Program-made: the position numbers and the translations under genes
Notes under the pieces: model-generated
Databases searched by the model: none
Told to the model about the DNA's origin: nothing
The model's input: only the letters and a program-made list of their open reading frames with translations
NCBI GenBank assembly: GCA_944989445.1
Contig: CALYLW010000020.1
Coordinates: 607,464-671,463, forward strand
Direction of reading: 5' to 3'
From: Ampullaceana balthica
Lineage: Eukaryota > Mollusca > Gastropoda > Lymnaeidae
DNA: 64,000 nucleotides
Shown: piece by piece, positions 35,601 to 47,592 of the stretch
Position numbering within the stretch: position 1 is the first letter of the stretch
Layout: each line of letters starts with the position of its first letter

Positions 35601-38600
35601 CAATATTTAACCCTAAAGAAATAGAATGATTGTGTTAAGATGCATATTTAAGGACAAAAAAGAAAAAGAAAAACAGAAGAAAAAAAATCACAAACAAGTA
35701 ATACAAAGAACAATCAATATCTAAATGTAACATCAAAAAGATACCAAAAGATCAATAAAACATTCATATTTCATAATTTTCTACATATCATCATGAAATA
35801 CTTCCAATTTTTATTAAACAAAACTTTGACAAGTTAAGTTTTGGAAAACCTCTTAAATGAACCAACCTTCAGCTTCCACAATGGATTTAAGCATGACATA
35901 TGCTTGATCACCATAGCAAGTGTTTCTTCCTGTTTCAATGTTATAAAATGGGTTAGCAGAGGGAACTGTGAATTCAATTTCGTCTTTATCTTTGGTGAGG
36001 CTTAGCATCACATCCTCTTTATAAATCCAGTGCAAAGGTTGTGCTAAAGATAAAAATAATGTAGCAAGAATATGTTACAGGATTCGTTAAAGAACAAACT
36101 CTCAATAATTCCCAATATACATGCAACACCAAAATATAGAAAGTAGGCCGATGCAGAGTGTCACTTTATTTAAAAATATTCAGTCTTACCAAAGACCATG
36201 ATAAATACCTTATTCTAGGAGAGGTACATATCTTGTTAAGAAGAATATTTATAAAAAATATGTTTAGACATAAAATAATGCTCATTTCCATTGCCCTGGT
36301 ATCCTTTCATAATGAATTCTCATAGCCCACAACACACAATCAATCGGTAGAGAAAGACAAGGTGGTTAAATGACCCAAGAGAGTTGAAAACAGTGAGAAA
36401 GTAAGGTAATGTCTGCTAAACAGTACTAAACAGCCAAATCAATGCAACTCAATCTAAATTTGACAATGGAATTTTCAGTACATTCTGGAAAATCTGAGTT
36501 GTTTCAGAATTCTTGAGTGTTTCTGGTAAGGAGTTCCAAAGAAGTTGAGTTGCATTTTGAAGTTTCTTATTTCATCAGAAGAAAGAACACAAGAGTGAGA
36601 TTTGACTTGTAAGGAAAAAAGCTATGGTACAAGCACAAGGACTAGGATAGGTAGTACATGTATATAATTTGAAAATTATTATTATAATATTGAAATATTT
36701 ATAGTGAGTTCCTTTAAAGGTTAATTAATATCATTAATCATAAATATTAACAGTCCTTGAGTTAAAGTAATAACTTCTCAGATTATTTATTAAACTCATT
36801 ACAATTTAAATAAAATTTCTAATTAAATTATTTAAGTGGCTACATACAACACAATGGAATCCCTCGCAAAACTATGATCTATCAGACTCAGTTTTCATGT
36901 CTGATTAATGGTGTTTTCATTTTAACCCTACCAAGGCGAGTTACCGAATATTAGGTAATTAATTTAATTACACCATATAACGAGTTACCGAATTCTAGGT
37001 TTTTGGGATATCACTTGAAGAAGCACTAAAAATAGCAGCCAATCGTCGTTAAATCTCGCATTTGTTGCATGATTAGTGTTTACAAATGGTTTCTTCTTTG
37101 AATAAAGCAGTTAGTTAGTGATTACGTTGATTTTGTTGAAAATAACAATGAAAAGATCGGCGAATGAACCGAGCACTTCCACAGGAAAAAGAGGAAGGCC
37201 TACACATTTTACACTGCAGCAGGTAATGGAAGCTTTAGACGATTCAGAAGGCGATGAAGCAGTTTTGCTTCATCAATATGATTATTCTAGTTCTAGTGAC
37301 GTTGACATGGATCGTGATCTCGATAATAAGTCAAGTGATGATGATGATGATAGATCCAGAGCTAGACGAACTGTTATGGAAAGGGGGCGTGTCCATCAAA
37401 CAGATTTTCGTGGTGACAATTTTCCAGATGATGGCTGGACTACAATCTTTGCGGTTTCAACAATAGAACAATAGATTTGAACGCAATACTGGCGTTAGAT
37501 GGAAGCATTGTTCAACTAAATAAACAAATATCTTCTAAAAAAAAAGTTTTAAAAAAAAATAAAAAAAACAAACTTAAAGGGAACATTGGTGCAAAGTTGT
37601 ACAGCATCCATTTTTTAAATAAATAATAATAAATATTTTAATAAATTTGATGTGCGGTAACTATAAACTGCTGCGCGGCGTTAGATATATTCGTTGCCGC
37701 GCAGCCGCTCAACTAAATTTAACATTGGATGGAAGCTAGACGTATTTCCTGCTATATCTAAAAGTTTGAGCTCATTCTGACCACTGGTTTTTTAGAGCCG
37801 CTAGTTTATGAGAACTGGTTAACCGTAAAATAAATTAAAAAAGACTATTAGCATAAAGAACAATCTTCCCTTTAAGCTGCACAGTTAAGAATTACCCATG
37901 TTTGTAGGGTGTAAAATTTTGAACAAAAGAATGGATGGTGTTCAAAAGCCACTTGGCACACATTGCAAAGGGGGTGAAATCGATTACAAAACAAAGATCA
38001 GGGGTATTTGAAAAAATGCTTTTGATCTGGATAACAGAAAAAGTGTTCTTTTTAAGTATGTTAGTATTAAGCAGTGTTCTTTTTAAGTATGTTAGTATTA
38101 AGCAGTGTTAAAATTATTTTATACAACCATGTCAATAAGTGTATATTAAAAACACAAATCATCAGGCCTGCCCACTTAAATTTGTCCAAGTTCCAATGTG
38201 TACAGTGCATGCCTTAAATTATTGTTAGTATTAAATTATTGATAATCCTGCAGTTTCTACACGTATATTATTTCACAGCGAAATTTAATTTTCTTGTGAG
38301 AGCTTACGTTTTTAATTTATTAAGTGCATTATTATATGTTGTATTTTAGTTATTACAGCGCTAATTTATAAGTCTTATTAATTTCTAAGGCAATTTTTCG
38401 CCTCTATATGATACATAATCTGGTCAAGATACATCCATTTTGTTTATTTAGCACCCTGCTTGCCAGATATATTTTACCTGGAACCTGCTAAAATAAATTT
38501 ACTGAATGAAGATGTTTTTTAAAAAGTATTATTTATCTATTTTAATGTTTTTTAGAAGATAAATACAGTGGGACCCGCTTAAGTCGACGGCCTCGGGGTA

Positions 38601-40861
38601 TGAAAAATGGCGCCGAGAAAAACGATCATCGCGTTAAACGAAAACCAATATGGCAGCGAAATATTAACATGCGCTTGAAATTTCTTTATATACATGATGT
38701 GTGTTAATTAGTGATGGGACGATTAATCGGAATCCTATCGGAATATCGGGACCCTATTTCTTCACTCTTTCCTAAGGTTGTTAAGACCGTTCGTTTTTAA
38801 ATACCGTTTAAATATAACCCAGGGTTGACACTCAGTCGGGAAAAAGTCGGGAATTCTTAAATTTATTTTCCCGGTCTTGAAAATCAGGTAAAGTTATGAC
38901 TAGTCGGGAATTTTTATATGCCGAAGTAAATGACTTTAATTACGTCTCTGTGGTCACGTTTCGATTCAATTTAATTTTTTTAAAAAGTTACCAGTTTATA
39001 ATTGTCTGAGCATGCGTTAAAGGTCAAATTTTTCGCCTCGCCTCATGGCGCGTGTTTGCAATGCCCGTCGAATCGACGAATTACATATCAATATTCAATA
39101 TGGTAATTTTAAGTTTAATGCTTTTGACGTGCAGGATATCTGTCACTATGAGACCGCACTCGAATTTCCTCCGTCAATCAAATGATACGTATAACTTGTA
39201 ATATAAATAGTAACAAATGTGGCCTTGACCTTATCAGAATTCGACCTACACCAGTGATGACGTGTATATTATATATCTACTAGAATATTAAGAAAATGAT
39301 TTGATTTCACAGTCACGCGCGTGTTAGTCACAGCCACATATCTTACTGCTAACAAAGCAACAACAAACTTTTAAAAGAATAATAATAATTTATTGTTTAA
39401 TTATATAAAAACCACCGTCAAGTCTCGATACAAACCTTTATTTTCTTTTCTTAAGTTATTCGTTTATCTTAAAAAATAAAATGATTAATGCATCAGAAAA
39501 TGAATTTTAAGTTTAATAATAATATAACATGCACTGCGAAATAACGACGATTAAAGACCGCTAACACCATTTTTGAGTACCTCTGGTGATTACATACTCA
39601 ACAAACGGAATCATATTGAAAGTAAAAACATCCTGTAATTTGTATTGAAATCTCGTAGAATCACACAATAGCTGGAAGTCTCGAAGAAAGCGAGATGTCA
39701 ACACTGTTTTGAACTAAAAATGCCAAAGTGCATTGCTAGGCGAACAGACGGGGATCGAGCTAACCGACGTTAAGTTGCAAATTTGGCACTCTTTTGTGCT
39801 CGAAATATTAGGGCTTGGCGACTTAAAAAAATTGAATTAACCGATGAAAAAATGCAAAGACAAAGAGAGAATTTGGCGGTTTAAAAAAAAAGTTGACTTA
39901 ATAGAGCTGACGAGTTAACCGGGCTCGAGTTAAGTGGGAACCCACTGTATAATACAAAATATTGCATTTAATTTTAATAAATTAAAAACGTAAGTTCTCA
40001 CCAGAAAATTAAATTTTGCAGATGTTTTTGGCTGGTCACGTGACTACTTGCTAATTTGATATAAAATTTTTTTAAATTCATTTGATTCGTGAGCCTCTGT
40101 GGTCTCAGTGTTAGTGCATTCGATTCCTGAACTATATCGATTTTCGATAGAGCCTTTTTTATTTATTTTTTTGTAATATAGTGCAATTATTTTTATCCAT
40201 AAACGTAATTAAGGTTGTAGTTTTAGGGTCTGGGTTAGGTTTAGTTGTCTATTTTTTAAATTAAAATAGAAAAAAACAAATATAACAGCCAAAAATACCA
40301 TTTATCGAGAGCACCGTTCTCTTTCAATCTTTGACTTGAAACTTTGCTTTCAAACCAAATTAATTTGAAAATCATTTATCTTTTTAAAATAAATTTTAAG
40401 CTATACTATGATAGTTACAATAGTTATATATGTAGCCTAATATATACTAAATTAGAACGGAAATTTTGTTTGTTTTTTTAAAAAGAAATCCCGGTATAAG
40501 CCGGGTGTTACTCGGAGATATCTCCGTGCCATGTAACGCCGGGCGTTGGCGTTAGATTGATATTGGGAGATATCTCCTATAATGTATAATTAACTATAAT
40601 TGTATAACGCCTCCCGCCGTGTAGAAACTGTAGGATTACCTAATTATTAATGTAACTATTATTATTCCGCTATTTATCAGTAATTAATATGACAGTATCA
40701 GTATCGTCACTATTATATTAATAATTAATTGAAAATCATAATAATTTTAAGTTTAAATAATGCACAACACTGGTTTCACCTGCGGCATCCGCTACACATG
40801 CGCCAACGATGGCAGCAACTTTTCTTTGATCCAAAGCAGGTAAATCCGCCAGGACAGTCAT
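32646..40861 (-). CDS. SELENOJ: Selenoprotein J (J1-crystallin/ADP-ribosylglycohydrolase family), eight exons
   Basis: Exons in transcript order: 40780-40861, 35867-36043, 35502-35612, 35072-35164, 34760-34916, 34425-34618, 33200-33339 and 32646-32744. They give 1053 nt in consistent phase, 350 residues if the TGA at 34426-34428 is read as Sec271. Family landmarks: VGACVADAAAQPLHWIY at the N-terminus, YDFFGPTSEYES, SYPIDGPWRNG, IVALYAGHPD, then LPESFQSTLHGVITAV, GGCNASRSGFIGAC and a final IPESWMARTF. The TGA sits in KKN-TGA-HLPESFQ, where I expect cysteine in related J1 crystallins. No upstream donor avoids it, and the frame continues across two more exons. A SECIS-like hairpin lies in the 3' UTR. 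Relatives have an ADP-ribosylglycohydrolase fold; enzymatic activity of SelJ is not established. SelJ was described in ray-finned fish and sea urchin. Intron 1 (4.7 kb) holds transposons. The exon 3 donor could instead be at about 35541, giving a shorter loop. Confidence 0.85.
33481..33562. repeat. Perfect 31-bp-arm palindrome
   Basis: TTAGTTTTAAACAGCATGTC... and its exact inverse flank a 20-bp centre. It is in the intron between exons 6 and 7 of the J1/SelJ gene. It may be a tiny MITE. No second copy was seen here. Confidence 0.85.
36922..37474 (+). pseudogene. PiggyBac-like element fragment with acidic N-terminal ORF
   Basis: TTAA followed by CCCTACC (36922-36932) has the target site and end sequence typical of piggyBac elements. 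The ORF from 37118 (a second ATG at 37148 gives MKRSANEPSTSTGKRGRP) is followed by an acidic Ser/Asp-rich stretch ending DDDDDRSRARR, and stops at 37474. Many piggyBac-type transposases start with such an acidic region. The DDE catalytic part and the right end (AGGG-TTAA) are absent, so this is a truncated relic. It lies in intron 1 of the J1/SelJ gene. Confidence 0.4.
38243..40641. mobile_element. Second TAATCCTGCAGTTTCTACACG TIR element
   Basis: The ends match the element at 28600-30454. The left tip has lost its first three bases; the right ends GTAGGATTACCT. The flanks AATTATTGA and AATTATTAA suggest an 8-9 bp duplication. The left arm matches 28600-28900 over several hundred bases. A pogo-like element (38566-39947) has inserted inside it. 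Confidence 0.7.
38566..39947. mobile_element. Pogo/Tc1-like TIR element (CAGTGGGACCC), 1.38-kb form
   Basis: CAGTGGGACCCGCTTAAGTC at 38566 and GTTAAGTGGGAACCCACTG ending 39947 have TA flanks. It shares GATGGGACGATTAATCGGAA with the copies at 6672 and 7306. There is no transposase. Confidence 0.85.
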
Positions 40862-41395
40862 TCTGATGCTGCTCCCAGATAAATCCTAAACTGAAGTAAG
40901 TTATAAACTAAAATACTGCATTGTCATCTAGCCATGTCGAGTATTAGTTGCGCTTTCTAAACTCTCTGCTTTTAAAAGCTTAACTAATGGTAACTCTAAC
41001 CTATTTTATAACATAAATAACGGGAAACATTAAAATTGAATTCATCTGGAAAAAACACGAAACGCAAAATTATTAATTAATCTTAAAAGTTTGCCAGTGA
41101 AAGAAGAGAATCAAAATATTTTGTATATGAATCCTATTCAAAGGAGTAATTGAGTAAATCCCGTTAGTTTTCCAGGGCACTGTCAGGCATATATGAATTA
41201 TAATTATATGTTAGAGAAGGCGACTGATGATGGCAAGATAGCTAACTATATTAATTAAATAATTAATAACTATTATCGCATGGGTGGTATATCAGTATGT
41301 ATATTTTTTAAAAATTCAACAAGTCACTATACTATACTATACTCTACTGTAAAACATAATATAGAGCAAATATTTTTTTTATCTGTGATTTTTTT

Positions 41396-41520
41396 TTGGG
41401 GGGGGGGTGTTTAAGAAATATGACGTCACATCAAAACGCGTAACATTAAATAGAAGTTCCACTTACAATTAAATATTTGATTGCTTACAAGGCTTCACGC
41501 GTGTTACGATATTAGAGTGC
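41396..41520. mobile_element. Partial GGGGCCGTCCATAAATGACG-family MITE
   Basis: The interior block with G-run, GTGTTTAAGAAATATGACG and TCACATCAAAACGCGTAAC matches 21900-21960. The end is missing. Confidence 0.6.
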
Positions 41521-41619
41521 ATATTAGAGTGCATCCTTAACTTTTTGCATGGCGGGCCCTATGCCATGAAGTAGAGATATGCGCGGATTCGGATTCAGAA
41601 ACAAAAATGACATATTTTT

Positions 41620-42205
41620 AAATCCTTTATATTAACTTCGAAATCTTGTCTGTCGTCGTCTCATCATCTCTCTCTGTCTGTCGTCATCTCTTCGTACGTC
41701 GGGCGGAAAAAACAAAAGTAAAAAAAATGACCCACTTTCCGTAATGCCATCGAGCTGAAATTTGGCACATATACTCGTGTTACCTAACAATGCATCGTAT
41801 CAAAATTTCAGATCGATCGAACGTACCGTAATTAAATTAATGCATTTTTAGTTTATCTATATAAAACTACATGTAGCAGTCGCTATTGTTTACATTTTAC
41901 GGGTAACTTGACTTCATGCCAGCCATCTGTGAACACATCTCGTGTTTTACCCAGATGGAATTGACTCAGTTTAAGGCTGTAATTGTTTGTCGCGTTGGAA
42001 AATAATCAATACTTTAAGTTCTGTCTCATATATAAGGGATTTATAGTCAAAAACTTTGTTTTTACTGGGTTGTTTAATTAAATCCCTTATATTAACTTCG
42101 AAATCTTGTCTGTCGTCATCTCATCATCTCTCTCTCTGTCGTGATCTCTCTCTGTCGTTCGCGGGCGGGTGGAAAAACAAAAGTAAAAAATGACACACTT
42201 CCCGT
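41620..42205. repeat. AAATCCCTTATATTAAC repeat family, left part of a split copy
   Basis: This contains GAAATCTTGTCTGTCGTC, CCGCCC/GGGCGG-(A)n-CAAAAGTAAAAAATGAC, GATCGATCGAACGTACCG and GGGATTTATAGTCAAAAAC. It holds about one and a half units and breaks at CACTTCCCGT (42205), exactly where the LINE begins. The remainder resumes at 43532. Confidence 0.75.
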
Positions 42206-43531
42206 TATCTTATCTTATCTTATCTTATCTGTTTACAGACGCTCCTTCTATACAGAAGATTATTGCGTCCTACGCTAATCTATGGTTTGTGTTTAGTCCT
42301 GCATTTTTATTAGAGATTTAAATGTTGATAAAGTGTTGGTTTTCCTGGATTCTTCAGGCAACCCATTCCACGCCCGAATTCCGGACGGGAAGAAGGAAAA
42401 CTTGTATGTGTTTGTTCTTGCATACGGAATAAGAAAGGTGTTTTTATCCTTATGTCTATCTGAGGGTTGTATTAAGTTATCTTTGTGTTGTATTTCTAAA
42501 TTAGAATTAATTGCTTTATGTATGATTACTACTTTGCTCTTGGTTCTTCTATCCTCTAGTGTTTCAAGGTTTAATGATTTAACTAATGGTGTTACTCTTG
42601 TCAGTTTCGAATATTCTCCAGTAATGAATCTGGCAGCTCTTTTTTGAATTTGTTCTAGTTTATCAATGTTTTCTTTGGTGGATGGGTCCCATACAGAAGA
42701 TGCATATTCTAGTACAGGTCTCACCAAAGTGAGGTAGCATTTTAGTTTTATATCTCTATTACATTTGTTAAAGTTCCTTTTTATAAAGTCTAAGGTTTTG
42801 TTTGATTTTTTAATAACTTCATTGACACTGGGATTCCATGATAGTTTCTCATTTATTAAGACTCCTAAGTATTTTGCATCTTTAGTTTGGGTCAGTTCTT
42901 TTCCATGAATGTAATATTTTGAATTTATTTGTTTCTTTTTCTTTGTTACTCTTATCAGTTGACACTTTTCTGGATGGAAAGACATACTCCAGTTAGTTTC
43001 CCATTTTATCAATTCATCTAAGTCTTTTTGTAAAATTTTGCTATCTTGTTCTGATTTTATTGTTCTATAGATTATACAATCATCAGCAAATAGCCTAACT
43101 TTTGTACCTGTTGAGATGTTGTTGGGTAAATCATTTATATAAATTAAAAAGAGTAAAGGACCTAGCACAGTTCCTTGTGGAACTCCTGAGTTAACCTTTA
43201 TTTGTGCAGATTTAGATCCATTAATTATTACAGTTTGCTCCCTGCCCAAAAGGAAGTCTTGGATCCACTGATGTAAGGAACCTGAGATTCCAAAGTAGTT
43301 AAGTTTTTTAAGTAAACTAAGATGGTGAACTTTGTCAAATGCTTTTGAGAAGTCTAGTAATATTGTATCTATTTGATCATTTTTGTCCAAGCATTTTGAT
43401 AGTTCATCTATTAAACCTATTAATTGTGTTTCACATGATCTGTTTTTTTCTAAAGCCGTGTTGATGTGGGCATAGGGCATTATATTTGTCAAGGTGGTTA
43501 ACTATTCTACTATATATTATGTGTTCTAGCA
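42206..43531 (-). mobile_element. 5'-truncated CR1/Jockey-type LINE with long reverse-transcriptase ORF
   Basis: The ORF (43492-42293) covers most of the RT: DFSKAFDKVHH, SGVPQGTVLGPLLFLIYIND, the catalytic FADDCIIY, then YLGVLI, LEYASSVWDP and QKRAARF, ending IKMQD. Upstream of a run of seven Ts (43443-43449) the protein continues in another frame (HIIYSRIVNHL...QHGF), so there is a one-base frameshift. The 5' end is cut at about 43531; the endonuclease is missing. The 3' UTR ends in (TATCT)n. The surrounding repeat is continuous across both edges, so the insertion site is exact. Tails of the same family are at 4537, 49428, 55085 and 57010. Confidence 0.9.
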
Positions 43532-43690
43532 TCGTTCTGATATCGAGCTAAAATTTGGCACATAGACTCGTGTCACCTAACAATGCATGGTATCAAAATT
43601 TAGGATCGATTGAATGTACCGTAATTAAGTTAATGCACTTCTAGTTTATCTCTATATAACTATAGGTAATTAAATTTCACAGTTTGTTAT
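43532..43690. repeat. AAATCCCTTATATTAAC repeat, right part of the split copy
   Basis: This resumes with ATCGAGCTAAAATTTGGCAC, then CTAACAATGCATGGTATC and GATCGATTGAATGTACCG, the continuation of the unit that stops at 42205. Confidence 0.75.
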
Positions 43691-43787
43691 TGTTCGGCGT
43701 CCCGTGTCACTTGAGTCGTTCACGCCTGCCATCGGTAACCACCCCCCCCCCTTCCACACCGGTTTTACTGCAAAGGGGACTTAGGGG

Positions 43788-43990
43788 CCGTCCATAAATG
43801 ACGTCACGCACCTAAGGGGGGGGTCACATTTTTGTGACGATGCGTGACGAGGGGGAGGGAGGGGGGTTGAAGAAATGTGACGTCACATCAAAAGGTTAAC
43901 TTAAGATAAAACTTCCACTGAAATGTTTGGTCGCTTACAATTTATTTAAATTTAATGACTTTTAAATTAATTTTTTTTTAAAATTTAATT
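43788..43990. mobile_element. GGGGCCGTCCATAAATGACG MITE, left end
   Basis: A clean left end plus the G-rich and GTGACGTCACATCAAAA interior, then decayed AT-rich sequence. The right end was not found. Confidence 0.65.
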
Positions 43991-45060
43991 TTTTAATATA
44001 TTTTTTAAAAATCAGTGCTTCTCAATGTGCCAGTCTGTAGGCCATCAGACGCTGGTTGGCGTAAGCTATCAAGACATGAAAATTAAATCTAATTATAATC
44101 CTTAAGTTTGAGAACCCACACGATAACGTATGAAATTGCGTCGTTTGATGTTGACATCAAAGCATTTGTGATGTAACCGCAGCTCCGTTTGGGTCTCTCA
44201 TGGCAGGAGTCAACGAATTTTTTTGCCCATTACACAAAAATATACAAGCTTATGTGTGCGTTACAACCCCCAGACTCTAGGTCCTGCTCACATGACTCGG
44301 GGATTTGGGGGAGCGTCGTTAGCCTCCCCCCTGAAAATGCGACTGGTGAGTTTTACAATCATGACAACTGTCTACAATGATCTGAATAGTGTAGATATCT
44401 TAGTCAAAACAACACGGAATGTCCTTTTTCTTTAAAGGGGCGGGGGGGGGGATATATTTGATAGAATTATAAACGTTTTTGATATAATTGTTTGATTGGT
44501 TTTTGGTTAAACGCCCCTGGCCATTCTAGATATAATGATAAATGAGCCCATTTAAAATTAGTCAAGTATTCATTAACTTTATTGAATGCATCAAATTCTT
44601 GACATCGCAATTCGAGAGGAGAACAAAACAACTTTTCTTCTTAGCTCAGTTTTAAGGCATTAATTTTAAATATCACAGAAAGAATTCTTGATACAGTCAA
44701 GTCATGTGGATTAAGATTATTGTCACTTGTGTCAATATAAATGAAAGTAGGGTGGATTTAGGTGTCTTCGTATAGTACGTATAAGATAAGAAATCTACAT
44801 AGTTGTCAAATTTTAAAAAAATGCATTTTCTGGAAGGAACTGGTTCAATAATGGGCATATGTTCCAAGCGAACACGTGCACATGACGTATTTTAATATAT
44901 CTAGTGGATTGTAGTGGATGTTATATGTCCCAAACGAGTCTGCATAACCCCCAAGAATTCCCCGTCGACCCCAGAGGACGTTATTTACCCCTGTTCACCG
45001 ACCTCTTTCTTACGGGATGCCCGTCAGTCAATTGAGGGATCTTTAAAAAATACATTTAAA
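43991..45060. other. No gene or recognised repeat
   Basis: Short frames at 44189-44435 have no recognisable features. One G-run (44438-44451) and AT-rich sequence were seen, and nothing that supports an exon. Confidence 0.5.
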
Positions 45061-46148
45061 AATATTATTGTTATTTATAAATATTATAAATAATCTTTTT
45101 TCTACACAAAGAATGCATTAATTTAATTACGGTACGTTCGATCGATCTGAAATTTTTATTATACGATGCATTGTTAGGTGACACGGGTCCATGTGCCAAA
45201 TTTCAACTTGATGGCATCACGGGAAGTGGGTCATTTTTTACTTTTGTTTTTCCGCCCGCCCGACGACGAACGACAGACAGAGAGAGACACACAGAGACAG
45301 AGAGAGACGGCCGTGAAGTTAATATAACTTAATATAAGGGATTTAATAAAACAACCCTGTAAAAACAACGTTTTTGACTATAAATCCATTATATGTGAGA
45401 CAGAACTTAAAGTATTGATTATGTTCCAACGCGACAAACAATTACAGCCTAAAACTGAGTGAACTCCTCCTCTACGAGATGTGGTCATCGATTGCAGGCG
45501 TGAAGTCAAGTGACCCGTAAAATGTAAACAATAGCGACCGCTACATATAGTATATATAGATAAACTAAAAATGCATTAATTTAATAACTGTACGTTTGAT
45601 CGACCTGAATGTTTGATACGATACATTGTTAGGTGACACGAGCCTATGTGTCAAATTTCAGCTGGATGGCATCACGGGAAGTGGGTCATTTTTTACTTTT
45701 GTTTTTCCGCCCGCCCGACGACGAACGACAGACAGAGAGAGACACACAGAGACAGAGAGAGACGGCCGTGAAGTTAATATAACTTAATATAAGGGATTTA
45801 ATAAAACAACCCTGTAAAAACAACGTTTTTGACTATAAATCCATTATATGTGAGACAGAACTTAAAGTATTAATTATGTTCCAACGCGACAAACATTTAC
45901 AGCCTAAAACTGAGTGAACTCCTCCTCCACGAGATGTGGTCATCGATGGTGGGCGTGAAGTCAAGTGACCCGTAAAATGTAAACAATAGCGACCGCTACA
46001 TATAGTATATATAAATAAACTAAAATGCATTAATTTAATAACTGTAGTTTCGATCGATCTGAATTTTTGATACGATGCATTGTTAGGTGACACGAACCTA
46101 TGTGTCAAATTTCAGCTCAATGGCATCATGGGAAGTGGGTCATTTTAA
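45060..46148. repeat. Tandem array of the AAATCCCTTATA repeat, about 450-bp period
   Basis: Landmarks recur at 45115, 45572 and 46024 (AATGCATTAATTTAAT), and at 45225 and 45677 (ACGGGAAGTGGGTCATTTT, then the CCGCCCGCCCGACG and GACAGACAGAGAG blocks). Units end AATATAAGGGATTTA and restart with TTATATGTGAGACAG, so the ends of a unit are inverted to one another. Confidence 0.85.
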
Positions 46149-46850
46149 AATCCCTTATATTAACTTCGAAATCTTGTTTGTCGTCATCTCTCTCTCTCTC
46201 TTCGTATGTCGGTCTGGCGGAAAAACAAAAGTAAAAAAATGACCCACTTCCCGTGATCCGATCGAGCTGAAATTTGGCACACGGACCCGTCTCACCTAAC
46301 AATGCATCGTATCAAAATTTCAGATCGATCGACCGTACCGTAATTAAATTAATGCATTTTTAGTTTATCTATATAAACTATGTGTAGCGGTCACTTTCGT
46401 TTACATTTAATGGGTCTCTTGACTTCACGCCAGTCAGAGGTGAACACATCTCGTGCTTTAACCAGGTGTACCGGCGTGCTTTTGTTTACATTTTGCTGAG
46501 CTCGGTACAGCGATTGGTGACAAGACCTTTCCCCTCTCCCCCCCCTCGGTTAAAAGCAAACGGGAGTTAAGACAGATTCAGTCTGTAAATATTTGTCGCG
46601 TTTGAACATAATCAATACTTTTAGTTATGTCTCATATATAAGGGATTTATAGTCAAAAACTTTGTTTTTACGTGGTTGTTTTTTTACTTTTGTTTTTCCC
46701 CCCTCCCGACCGAACGACCGCGAGCCCAAGACAGAGAGAGACGGCGGTGAAGTTAGTATAAGGGATTTAAAAACCACGTTTTTATAAGTGGAATAATATA
46801 TATATATATAAGGGATTTTTAGTCAAAAACTTTGTATTAGGGGGTTGTTT
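46148..46850. repeat. AAATCCCTTATATTAAC repeat, inverted copy
   Basis: This has the same modules as the preceding array but in the opposite orientation (CCCACTTCCCGTGATCCG, GATCGATCGACCGTACCG, CATATATAAGGGATTTATAG). It therefore forms a head-to-head junction with 46148. Confidence 0.75.
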
Positions 46851-46852
46851 AA

Positions 46853-47118
46853 TTATAAGTTTTTATTGCAAAATTGTGATGTGAAGGGAGGTCTTGACTG
46901 CAGTAAATATGCGAGGTCAGGCTCAATGCCACCAGTTTGATACGTTATATTATCACACAGGTGAGAGGCAATAGATATGCTGTTCTTAACCAGGACTTCC
47001 TCACAACTGTTAGCTCTTGTGCCAAGTGCTGTTAGAAATTGTGTAATTGTGTGTGAAAGGCGAGGAGGATTTATATGAGCAAGATCTGACTTCACCAGAA
47101 GTGCTGCCCGAAGAGTTT
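46853..47118 (-). pseudogene. Coding-like fragment of unknown origin
   Basis: An open frame of about 88 codons (RAALLVKSDLAHINPPRLSH...CNKNL) has balanced composition unlike the low-complexity frames around it. It ends in TAA, with AATAAA overlapping the last codons. Upstream it runs directly into the tail of the SINE at 47117. I do not recognise the protein. It could be the end of a retrotransposon ORF or of a retrocopied gene. Confidence 0.25.
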
Positions 47119-47393
47119 ATCTTATCTTATCTTAGTAATACGCATGAAGAAGATAATTGCGTCCACAGACCATGACAGATGATCTGTTGGCAAGTGATGC
47201 AGCGTTCACAGGCCACGGCTTTGTGGGTTCCACGCATTACCTAGCCGCCTAACTAGTGTTAGGTACCCATTCGGAGCTGGGTGACTCAGGGACGCCCTAG
47301 ACCCCGGGAACAAATCCTTGCCTTGACATGGATTCGAACCCGTGACCATCGGTAAGCCCGTCGAGCGTGCTGCCACTCGACCACCGCGACCCC
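47117..47393 (-). mobile_element. tRNA-derived SINE, copy 2 (TATCT-tailed)
   Basis: It is nearly collinear with 66-353: box A TGGTCGAGTGG, box B GGTTCGAATCC, the same body (GTCACTTGCCAACAGATC-like, ATGGTCTGTGGACGCAA) and a TTATCTTATC tail on the left. Confidence 0.85.
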
Positions 47394-47592
47394 TACCGTG
47401 TGGAAATTGAGGTTCAGCCAATGGGAAGAGTCTAAGCTACAAAAAACATTTCACGGAAGCTATAAAACATTGCAATGAATCGAGGTATCTAAATATTTAT
47501 TGCTTACTGAAAATCGCGTGTGTGATTCCTGCACGTGTGAGTAAAGTTCCAGTGCACTCCGACGTTTGCACAATTACATGAGATGTTCAATG

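Noticed and set aside
37815..37880. Right end of the piggyBac-like element
   Set aside because: TTAA occurs nearby, but no AGGG-TTAA end inverse to CCCTACC was found, so only the left end is reported.
40085..40155. tRNA-like stretch with GTGGTCTCAGTG
   Set aside because: It has a box A-like motif only. The T arm and acceptor stem are missing.
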